NCBI GenBank assembly: GCA_021828425.1
Contig: JAKARN010000084.1
Coordinates: 1-6,450 of the forward strand
Direction: 5' to 3'
Length of the DNA stretch: 6,450 bases
DNA from: Pseudomonadota bacterium
GTDB taxonomy: Bacteria > Pseudomonadota > Gammaproteobacteria > JAKAQQ01
This document shows, piece by piece, positions 1 to 5,331 of this stretch (position 1 is its first letter; every line of letters begins with the position of its first letter). The notes beneath the pieces were generated by a model, which was not told where the DNA came from, did no database searches, and was given only the letters and a program-made list of their open reading frames with translations. The position numbers were made by a program, and so were the translations under genes.

Positions 1-968
1 CCGTGCGTCACGCCGGAGGGGTGCAGGGTCATCATGCCGGGATGGATGTTGTCCCGCGAGAAAAATTCCCCGGCATGGTAGAAGATGATCTCGTCGTAAT
101 CCTCGTTGCTGTGAAAGAAAGGAACCTTGATCGCCTTGGGGTCCGTCTCGAAGGGACGGGGCACGAAAGTGCAGATCACGAAGCGTTCAGACACAAATGT
201 GGTATGTGCGGAGGGTGGGACATGATAGCGATGGCTCATGACCGGTCGGATATCCCGCCAGTTGAGCCGGATCGGCGCATTGGTTCCATGCCAGCCAACT
301 GCATCCAGAGGATTGAAAGGATAGTGGATCCGGGACAACTGGTGGCGTTTTTTCACAACGACCGTCCAGGGATCTTCCGTCTGCTGCTGCCGGAAGGCCT
401 CATCCATGCGGGGATGGTCCAGCACGGCCGGGTCGTAGAGCGCGGTGGGACCCAGGAGCCCCCGATCCGGCAGGCTCAGGGCCTGATTGGTGGCCTCGAT
501 CAGGAGGAGCGTGACCGGTCCTCCGGCCTCAAACCGCCAGAGCGTGCCCCGCGGAACCACGACATAGTCTCCCGCAACCAGTGTCAAATGCCCATAGTCA
601 CAGAACCATTCCAGCGTTCCTTCGTGCACGAAAAGAAGCTCGTCCCCATCGCTGTTGCGCACCAGATGATCCATCGAACGGTCCGACTTCCAAAAGCGGA
701 AGCGGAGCGCCGGGTTGCCGAATAACACGGCCGCCTCCATCGGTGAGGGGGGGGTGTGGTTGATCCGGGTGCCATCGAACGCGCGCGGACGCAACGGCCC
801 CTCGAAACGGGACCATCCGGTAGGCGGGTGCCGGTGATACATGAGGCTGACCGGCCCGTAAAACCCCTCCCGGCCGAGCTCACGCTCATAGCTGCCGGAT
901 GGAAGATCCGTATGGGCCTGTCGGGACGTTTCCCCTTCAATCCAGGTGGGCGCGTTCGATTGAGTCAT
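1..968 (-). CDS. hmgA: homogentisate 1,2-dioxygenase, 3' end cut off by the window
   Basis: This non-heme iron, cupin-fold enzyme opens the ring of homogentisate to give maleylacetoacetate in cytoplasmic tyrosine/phenylalanine catabolism. The frame is open from an ATG at 968 to the window edge and shows 322 residues plus two bases. The N-terminal half has a cupin-like stretch around residues 100-145 (DELLFVHEGTLEWF, then a GDYVVVPRGTLWRF-like strand). The C-terminal half has the family metal site: His286 in FFHSNEDYDE, the acidic pair Asp292-Glu293, FFSRDNIHPGM, and His322 in SGVTHG. His286 and His322 are 36 residues apart, the same distance as the iron ligands His335 and His371 of the human enzyme. 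The protein looks like the compact bacterial form, so I estimate that several tens of residues are missing beyond position 1. The start is backed by an AAGGAG site 5 bases upstream. The stop of hpd lies 14 bases upstream, so the two are co-transcribed and form consecutive pathway steps. A run of eight C (coding strand) lies in codons around residues 72-75, with the frame intact. Confidence 0.93.
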   Translation of the reverse strand, partial: MTQSNAPTWIEGETSRQAHTDLPSGSYERELGREGFYGPVSLMYHRHPPTGWSRFEGPLRPRAFDGTRINHTPPSPMEAAVLFGNPALRFRFWKSDRSMDHLVRNSDGDELLFVHEGTLEWFCDYGHLTLVAGDYVVVPRGTLWRFEAGGPVTLLLIEATNQALSLPDRGLLGPTALYDPAVLDHPRMDEAFRQQQTEDPWTVVVKKRHQLSRIHYPFNPLDAVGWHGTNAPIRLNWRDIRPVMSHRYHVPPSAHTTFVSERFVICTFVPRPFETDPKAIKVPFFHSNEDYDEIIFYHAGEFFSRDNIHPGMMTLHPSGVTH

Positions 969-973
969 GGCGG

Positions 974-979
974 CTCCTT
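974..979 (-). promoter_or_regulatory. Shine-Dalgarno site of hmgA
   Basis: On the minus strand AAGGAG lies 5 bases before the ATG at 968, inside the 14-base gap after the hpd stop codon. It fixes the hmgA start and shows that hmgA has its own ribosome entry although it is in the same transcript as hpd. Confidence 0.8.
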
Positions 980-982
980 AGA

Positions 983-2035
983 TCACAGTCGACCCCGTCG
1001 TTCCTGATCACGCTCCATGGCCAGGAACAGGGCGCGGAAGTTGCCTTCACCGAAACCCTCGTTGCCCTTGCGCTGGATGATTTCGAAGAAGATGGGGCCG
1101 ACGACGGGCTCCGTGAAGATCTGGAGAAGAATCTTCCCGCGATCCTCGGGATCGGCATCGATCAACAACTGGTCCCGCTCCAGACGTTTGAGATCCTGGC
1201 CATGCTGGGGAATCCGTTCGGGCACCATCTCGTAGTAGGCTGCCGGAGTCGCGAGGAAGCGGATGCCCGCCTGACCCAGCGATTCGACCGTCTGGTAGAT
1301 GTCCGCCGTTCCGAGCGCGATATGCTGGATTCCCGGCCCCCGGTAGTCCCTGAGAAACTCGGCAATCTGGGACTTGTCGTCGGCGGACTCGTTGATGGGG
1401 ATCCGGACCCGGCCGTCCGGGCTGGTCAGGGCACGGGAGAGAAGCCCGGTTTTCACACCCTTGATATCGAAATAATGCACTTCATGGAAATTGAAGATCC
1501 GCTCGTAGAAAGAGGCCCAGACATCCATCTGTCCCCTCTCCACGTTGTGGGTGAGATGGTCGATCGTCAGGATCCCCCGACCCCGGACCCGGTCGGGCGG
1601 AACGGCGAGTGGCTCATAGTCCGCCTCGTAGGCGCGGTCTCCACCGTAACGCTCGACCAGGTAGAGCAGGGATCCCCCCACACCCTCGATGACCGGCGTA
1701 TCCAGGGCGTAATCACGGGACAGGGGAACCGGTCGTGCCCCCAAGGCCACTGCCCGGGCGGCAGCTTGACGGGCGTCACGAACACGGAGGGCGAATCCAC
1801 AGGCGGATGGACCGTGCGCTTGCGCAAATCCGGCGGCAAAGCCCGACGGTTCCTCGTTCAAGAGCAGGTTGGCATCGCCCTGCTGGTACCGGGTGATCCT
1901 GAGATGGCGGTGCCGGGCGGTGGGGACAAAGCCCAGCGCTTCAAAAAGGGCGCGCAAGGGTGCCGGATCGGCAGCTGTAAACTCGACGAATTCGAAACCG
2001 TCTGTTCCGAGCGGATTATCATGTTTCGCGGTCAT
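983..2035 (-). CDS. hpd: 4-hydroxyphenylpyruvate dioxygenase
   Basis: This Fe(II) dioxygenase of the vicinal-oxygen-chelate fold converts 4-hydroxyphenylpyruvate and O2 to homogentisate and CO2, supplying the substrate of the next gene. The product is 350 residues, the usual bacterial length. The N-terminal non-catalytic half starts NPLGTDGFEFVEF (residues 7-19) and includes HGPSACG at 74-80. The catalytic half starts near residue 152. The iron ligands are all present: His160 in IDHLTHNV, His238 in GIQHIA and Glu318 in FFEIIQRKG. The C-terminal GFGEGNFRALFLAMERDQ (327-344) forms the lid helix over the active site. I chose the ATG at 2035 because MTAKHDNPLG aligns with the start of Pseudomonas-type enzymes. 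An in-frame ATG at 2065 would add 10 residues with no family counterpart. Neither start has a strong Shine-Dalgarno site (GGCGAGAT stands before 2035). It lies 45 bases after the kynA stop and 14 bases before hmgA. Confidence 0.96.
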   Translation of the reverse strand: MTAKHDNPLGTDGFEFVEFTAADPAPLRALFEALGFVPTARHRHLRITRYQQGDANLLLNEEPSGFAAGFAQAHGPSACGFALRVRDARQAAARAVALGARPVPLSRDYALDTPVIEGVGGSLLYLVERYGGDRAYEADYEPLAVPPDRVRGRGILTIDHLTHNVERGQMDVWASFYERIFNFHEVHYFDIKGVKTGLLSRALTSPDGRVRIPINESADDKSQIAEFLRDYRGPGIQHIALGTADIYQTVESLGQAGIRFLATPAAYYEMVPERIPQHGQDLKRLERDQLLIDADPEDRGKILLQIFTEPVVGPIFFEIIQRKGNEGFGEGNFRALFLAMERDQERRGRL

Positions 2036-2080
2036 GCAGATCTCGCCATCGGGTCTTGGCCCCATTATAGCGGTCGGGCC

Positions 2081-2929
2081 TCACGCACCATCGCCACCCC
2101 CATAGAGGCTCGATCTAACTGCTCGAATTTCAGGGAAAAATCTCAGACTTAACGTCGTCTCCAGAAATCCGACCCCGCTCGTGCCTCCGGTCCCCGGCAA
2201 ATCCCCGATCGTGCGTTCGACCGCACGTACATGGCGAAAGCGCCAGAGCTGGATGGCTTCCTCTAAATCCATGAACTTTTCGGCTGTCTCGTAGACCTCC
2301 CAGTGTTTTTCCGGATTCCGGTAAACCTCGGCCAGAACCTCCCGGATGCGTGGATCCACTCCCGTGGCTGCCCGCTCGGGCCCATCGGCCGGGATCGGAT
2401 AACCTGCCCGGGCCAGGGCTGCGATGAACCGGTCATACACGCTCGGCCGTGTGTGCCAGCGGGCGAGGAGATCCTGGCCCGCCCCCGGCACGGCCTGCCA
2501 TGCCGGCGCGGCGGGCTCGCGGTAACCCAATGCGTACTCGACGGCCCTGAACTGGAAGGACTGCGAGCCGGATGCCTGACCCAGCCCACCGCGAAAGAGT
2601 CGGTAATCGCTCGGGGTCATGGTCTCGAGCACCTGCCAGATTCCAGACAGTTGCCCGAAGACGACCTCGCATCGGGACAATCGCTTGCAGGCAGCCAAGA
2701 GTTGGCCCTGGTCAAAATCAGCGATGGCCTGGTCCAGCTCATGGAGGACGAGCTTGAACCAGAGTTCCGAGATCTGGTGGACCAGAATAAAGAGGAGCTC
2801 GTCGCTGGCCTTGATCGCGGAACGCGGTTCCTGGAGGGCCAGCAAGCGCTCGAGTGCAAGATATTCTGGATAGCTTCCGGCGGGCTGTACCGGACACTGG
2901 CCCGTTTCACCGGAAATCGGTTTAGTCAT
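2081..2929 (-). CDS. kynA: tryptophan 2,3-dioxygenase with altered distal pocket
   Basis: This cytoplasmic heme enzyme, normally a homotetramer, inserts O2 into the indole ring of L-tryptophan to give N-formylkynurenine, the first step of the kynurenine pathway. The product is 282 residues, typical of bacterial members. Visible family motifs are SYPEYLALERLL (19-30; Tyr20 and Tyr23), ELLFILVHQISELWFK (44-59), QSFQFRAVEY (123-132; Arg128 for the substrate carboxylate), LWRFRHVRAVER (228-239; His233 as proximal heme ligand) and GTGGTSGVGFL (246-256; Thr247). There are two oddities. The family has HDE where this protein has Ser42-Asp-Glu, so the distal pocket His is absent. The usual GFKRGTGG before the active-site loop reads GDLPGTGG. 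The overall fold and heme ligand argue for a real, probably active enzyme. It is the first gene of the minus-strand operon, with a strong Shine-Dalgarno site. No kynurenine formamidase or kynureninase gene is in view, so the fate of the product is unknown. Confidence 0.94.
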   Translation of the reverse strand: MTKPISGETGQCPVQPAGSYPEYLALERLLALQEPRSAIKASDELLFILVHQISELWFKLVLHELDQAIADFDQGQLLAACKRLSRCEVVFGQLSGIWQVLETMTPSDYRLFRGGLGQASGSQSFQFRAVEYALGYREPAAPAWQAVPGAGQDLLARWHTRPSVYDRFIAALARAGYPIPADGPERAATGVDPRIREVLAEVYRNPEKHWEVYETAEKFMDLEEAIQLWRFRHVRAVERTIGDLPGTGGTSGVGFLETTLSLRFFPEIRAVRSSLYGGGDGA

Positions 2930-2934
2930 GGGTT

Positions 2935-2944
2935 ATCACCTCCT
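2935..2944 (-). promoter_or_regulatory. strong Shine-Dalgarno site of kynA
   Basis: On the minus strand AGGAGGTGAT is an unbroken ten-base complement to the 3' end of bacterial 16S rRNA. GGAGG ends 9 bases before the ATG at 2929 once the TGAT extension is counted as spacer. It is much stronger than any other site in the window and fixes the kynA start. Confidence 0.85.
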
Positions 2945-3156
2945 GCTCATGCTACCGCAAACCCACAGGTGAACCGCTGGCTGGGGTTGGGTGAGGCCCA
3001 TCCCCGTTGGGAAGCATCCCACCCCGCACTCGGCCTGCCGACGGACCCTTCGGATTCCACACATGTACGCCCTTCGAAGACACCTCGGATCACATCCATT
3101 GCCGATCGCTCGCTATTGGCAGCACACGCCATCGCCAGGCAATTGGATCACTGGGT

Positions 3157-3181
3157 GTGAGATGAAAATGCATAGACTCAC
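3157..3181. repeat. short inverted repeat GTGAG-N15-CTCAC
   Basis: Five-base arms (3157-3161 and 3177-3181) flank an AT-rich 15-base centre about 60 bases upstream of the E1 alpha -10 box. Part of the outer flanks (GGGT and CC) would extend the match if two bases are skipped. It could be an activator or repressor site, but arms this short can occur by chance. Confidence 0.3.
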
Positions 3182-3226
3182 CCGAAGGCCGCAATTGCCC
3201 GATCCTGCCGGCCGCGCCCGCCATGT

Positions 3227-3249
3227 CCGCACCGTTCTATAATGTGCGG
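3227..3249. repeat. inverted repeat flanking the -10 box, possible operator
   Basis: CCGCAC (3227-3232) and GTGCGG (3244-3249) are perfect 6-base inverted arms separated by 11 bases. The right arm begins immediately after TATAAT, so the -10 box lies between the arms. A dimeric regulator bound here would cover the RNA polymerase site, which would fit repression of the 2-oxoacid dehydrogenase operon. A 6-base match in GC-rich DNA may also be coincidence. Confidence 0.45.
3238..3243 (+). promoter_or_regulatory. perfect -10 box of the E1 alpha-E1 beta-E2 operon
   Basis: TATAAT matches the sigma-70 consensus exactly in a GC-rich stretch, 29 bases before the TTG start codon. Transcription would begin near 3250, leaving a leader of about 22 bases. 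The bases 16-18 upstream (around 3215-3221) are GC-rich and do not resemble TTGACA, so the promoter may depend on an activator or on the strong -10 alone. Confidence 0.65.
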
Positions 3250-3261
3250 CGTCTGCCTGCT

Positions 3262-3265
3262 GGAG
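3262..3265 (+). promoter_or_regulatory. Shine-Dalgarno site supporting the TTG start of E1 alpha
   Basis: GGAG lies 7 bases before TTG at 3273, within a purine-rich TGGAGAGAGG. There is no in-frame ATG until residues 43-44, which would remove conserved N-terminal sequence, so this site decides the unusual start. Confidence 0.7.
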
Positions 3266-3272
3266 AGAGGCT

Positions 3273-4358
3273 TTGTCCATAACGACCGCAGCCCGATTTG
3301 AAATCAAGTACCGCTCGTATCTCACCCCGGAGGGGCGGCTTGTGGGCACCCCACCCGCGATCGCATCAGACGCCGATTTGCTCAAGCGGCTCTACCGCAT
3401 GATGGTTCTTGTCCGGATCTTCGATAGCAAGGCCATTGCCCTCCAGCGGACAGGACAACTGGGGACCTATGCCTCCTGCCTCGGTCATGAGGCCACCCAT
3501 GTCGCCACTGGGGCCGCGATGAGGCCGGAGGATGTTTTTTTCCCCATGTATCGAGAATACGGCACCCAACTCTGGCGCGGGGTCCACATGGAGGAAATTC
3601 TGGCGTTCTGGGGTGGCGATGAGCGGGGAACCGCATTCCAGAACCAGCCGCTCGATTTCCCATGGGCGGTTCCAATCGCCACGCAAACCCTTCACGCGGC
3701 TGGTGCGGCCTTGGCCTTCAAGTTGCGGGGGGAAAAGCGGGTGGCGGTTACCGTCATCGGGGACGGCGGCACTTCCCAAGGGGACTTCTACGAGTCCCTG
3801 AATGCGGCCGGTGCCTTTCGGCTGCCTGCGGTATTCGTGATTGTCAATAATCAATGGGCGATTTCGGTTCCACTGAAAGCACAAACCGCCTGCGAGACCC
3901 TGGCCCAGAAGGCCATTGCCGCAGGGCTGCCCGGCGTCCAGGTCGACGGCAACGACGTGCTCGCAGTCCACGAAGCGGTCACCGAAGCCGTGGAACGGGC
4001 CCGTACCGGGGACGGAGCCAGTGTGATCGAGGCCTTGACCTACCGGCTGTCCGACCACACGACGGCGGACGATGCCCGGCGTTATCGGTCCGCCGCTGAA
4101 GTGGAAGACGCCCAGAAGAAAGAGCCCATTGGAAGGCTCAAGCGCCTGCTCATGGCCCGCAAGCTATGGAGTGATGAGGAGGAAAAGACCTTGATCCAAG
4201 ACTGTCAGCACCAGGTCGATGCGGCTGTCCAAGCCTACCAAGCCTACGGCAAGCCTCCCCGCTCCGACATGTTTGACTATACCTTCGCCGAACTCCCCGA
4301 ATCACTCCAGGCTGAGCGTGCGAAAGCCCTCGCCGAGGAGGGATCCCACCATGGCTAA
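3273..4358 (+). CDS. pdhA: 2-oxoacid (probably pyruvate) dehydrogenase E1 component, alpha subunit
   Basis: With the beta subunit this forms the thiamine-diphosphate-dependent E1, which decarboxylates a 2-oxoacid and transfers the acyl group to lipoyl-E2. The product is 361 residues, the usual length of alpha2beta2-type E1 alpha. The thiamine diphosphate motif runs from GDGGTSQGDFYES (163-174, with Gly-Asp-Gly at 163-165) to Asn192-Asn193 in VNNQWAIS. LGTYASCLGHEA (63-74) and PMYREYG (91-97) belong to the cofactor entry region. The active-site loop YRLSDHTTADDARRYRS (257-273) carries His262. The N-terminus (RFEIKYRSYLTPEGRLV) matches the Gram-positive/gammaproteobacterial alpha2beta2 class, not the single-chain AceE of E. 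coli. Translation starts at TTG, supported by GGAG 7 bases upstream. The last 8 bases overlap the beta gene. Motifs do not settle pyruvate versus branched-chain 2-oxoacids: VPIATQTLHAAG (133-144) is intermediate between the two families. Confidence 0.93.
   Translation: MSITTAARFEIKYRSYLTPEGRLVGTPPAIASDADLLKRLYRMMVLVRIFDSKAIALQRTGQLGTYASCLGHEATHVATGAAMRPEDVFFPMYREYGTQLWRGVHMEEILAFWGGDERGTAFQNQPLDFPWAVPIATQTLHAAGAALAFKLRGEKRVAVTVIGDGGTSQGDFYESLNAAGAFRLPAVFVIVNNQWAISVPLKAQTACETLAQKAIAAGLPGVQVDGNDVLAVHEAVTEAVERARTGDGASVIEALTYRLSDHTTADDARRYRSAAEVEDAQKKEPIGRLKRLLMARKLWSDEEEKTLIQDCQHQVDAAVQAYQAYGKPPRSDMFDYTFAELPESLQAERAKALAEEGSHHG
4336..4341 (+). promoter_or_regulatory. Shine-Dalgarno site of E1 beta, inside the E1 alpha gene
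   Basis: AGGAGG ends 9 bases before the ATG at 4351 and lies in the last codons of the alpha gene. It fixes the beta start against a longer in-frame reading from 4219, whose extra 44 residues show no family similarity. Confidence 0.8.
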
Positions 4359-5331
4359 GGTCACGCTCGTCGAGGCGGTGAACCTGGCACTCGCGAGAGC
4401 GCTAGCCGACGATCCCCGGGTGGTCCTCCTGGGAGAGGATATCGGAGTGAATGGGGGCGTGTTCCGCGCCACCGTGGGGCTCCAGGAACGCTTCGGCCCC
4501 AACCGCGTCCTCGACACCCCGCTTGCGGAATCAATGATTGCCGGCCTCGCGATCGGAATGGCGGCGATGGGGATGCGGCCGGTTGCGGAAATCCAGTTCT
4601 CGGGTTTCATTTATCCCACCATCGACCAGATGATCAATCATGCCGGGCGCCTGCGTACCCGGACACGCGGCCGGCTGTCGGTCCCGATGGTCCTGCGGGC
4701 ACCGAGCGGTGCCGGCATCCATGCCCCCGAGCACCATTCTGAAAGCAACGAATCCCTGTTTGCCCATATGCCGGGAATCCGGGTGGTCATGCCCTCCTCG
4801 CCGACCCGCGCCTATGGTCTCTTGCTCGCAGCCATTCAGGATCCGGATCCGGTTGTTTTCTTTGAGCCGACCCGCCTCTACCGGCTCAACAAGCAGGAGG
4901 TTGAAGATGACGGACAACCGCTGCCGCTCGACACCTGTTTCGTCCTGCGTGAGGGCCACGATCTGACCTTCGTCAGTTGGGGGGCCATGCTCCACGAAAC
5001 TCTCGAGGCCGCCCGTTTGCTCGCCGAAACCGAACAGGTTTCCGCCGAGGTCATCGATCTCGGGACACTGAGCCCGATTGATTATGAGACCATCCTCGAG
5101 TCCGTGGGCCGGACCGGCCGGCTTGTCATTGTTCATGAAGCCCCGCGCACTGCAGGACTGGGCGCGGAGATCGCCGCTGAAGTTGCCGAGCGGGCACTGT
5201 ACGAGCTCGAGGCACCGATCGTCCGGGTCACGGGTTACGATGTGGTCACTCCCTTCTTCAAGCTCGAACACGATTTCATGCCCTCGGTCGACCGGATCCG
5301 GCGGGCTGCCCACCAGGTACTCGAACCATGA
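4351..5331 (+). CDS. pdhB: 2-oxoacid (probably pyruvate) dehydrogenase E1 component, beta subunit
   Basis: This is the partner of E1 alpha in the alpha2beta2 heterotetramer. It contributes the residues that activate the thiamine ring and the contact surface for E2. The product is 326 residues, typical of the family (about 325). Visible features are LVEAVNLALARALADDPRVVLLGEDIG (6-32), Glu60 in DTPLAES (the thiamine-activating glutamate), the metal/loop segment around GFIYPTIDQMINHAGRLR (85-102), and GIHAPEHHSES (122-132) with the active-site His129. The C-terminal transketolase-like domain runs from about 193 to 326, with SWGAMLHETLEAA (209-221), EVIDLGTLSPID (233-244), HEAPRTAGLGAEIA (262-275) and VTGYDVVTPF (293-302). 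The gene starts 8 bases before the alpha stop and ends in an ATGA overlap with the E2 gene, so the three subunits are probably made by coupled translation. Confidence 0.95.
   Translation: MAKVTLVEAVNLALARALADDPRVVLLGEDIGVNGGVFRATVGLQERFGPNRVLDTPLAESMIAGLAIGMAAMGMRPVAEIQFSGFIYPTIDQMINHAGRLRTRTRGRLSVPMVLRAPSGAGIHAPEHHSESNESLFAHMPGIRVVMPSSPTRAYGLLLAAIQDPDPVVFFEPTRLYRLNKQEVEDDGQPLPLDTCFVLREGHDLTFVSWGAMLHETLEAARLLAETEQVSAEVIDLGTLSPIDYETILESVGRTGRLVIVHEAPRTAGLGAEIAAEVAERALYELEAPIVRVTGYDVVTPFFKLEHDFMPSVDRIRRAAHQVLEP

Larger units (their letters stand above)
2930..3272. promoter_or_regulatory. divergent intergenic region between kynA and the E1 alpha gene
   Basis: This 343-base stretch must hold the promoters of both operons, because the flanking genes diverge. 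Toward the E1 alpha gene there is a clear -10 box at 3238-3243. Toward kynA I see no convincing promoter: TAGCAT at about 2948-2953 (minus strand) resembles a -10 but has no -35 partner at a suitable distance. Small dyads stand out: TGGGA/TCCCA (3008-3021), GTGAG/CTCAC (3157-3181), CCGCAC/GTGCGG (3227-3249), and a longer-range pair ATCCATTGCC (3094-3103) against GGCAATTGGAT (3138-3148), which match as inverted copies with one extra base. I found no TyrR-type TGTAAA-N6-TTTACA site. Short open frames here have no Shine-Dalgarno support or recognisable product. Confidence 0.75.

Noticed and set aside
3..725. A 240-codon open frame on the plus strand
   Set aside because: It is antisense to hmgA, which shows a continuous dioxygenase reading with correctly spaced metal ligands.
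2036..2065. A 10-residue longer start for Hpd (ATG at 2065)
   Set aside because: The extra residues have no counterpart in related enzymes, and TATA directly before that ATG is not a ribosome site. It is kept as a possible alternative only because neither start has a strong Shine-Dalgarno site.
899..2152. A 417-codon open frame on the plus strand
   Set aside because: It is antisense to hpd and the start of hmgA. It has no recognisable motif or Shine-Dalgarno site, and its length reflects GC-rich codon bias of the genuine minus-strand genes.
3008..3021. Hairpin TGGGA-AGCA-TCCCA as a terminator
   Set aside because: It has a short stem and no following T-run on either strand, and it lies upstream of both operons where a terminator has no clear purpose.
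2947..3132. A possible 61-residue leader peptide upstream of kynA (minus strand)
   Set aside because: It has only two Trp residues, not adjacent, no Shine-Dalgarno site, and no terminator/antiterminator hairpins of the attenuation type.
2303..3160. A 285-codon open frame on the plus strand across kynA and the intergenic region
   Set aside because: It is mostly antisense to kynA, whose family motifs are unmistakable. Its sequence is low in structure and resembles no protein I know.
2991..3242. A small plus-strand frame of 83 codons before the E1 alpha gene
   Set aside because: It runs over the -10 box of the operon, lacks a Shine-Dalgarno site, and its composition is that of non-coding GC-rich DNA.
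4531..5313. A 260-codon open frame on the minus strand
   Set aside because: It is antisense to the E1 beta gene and has no family features.
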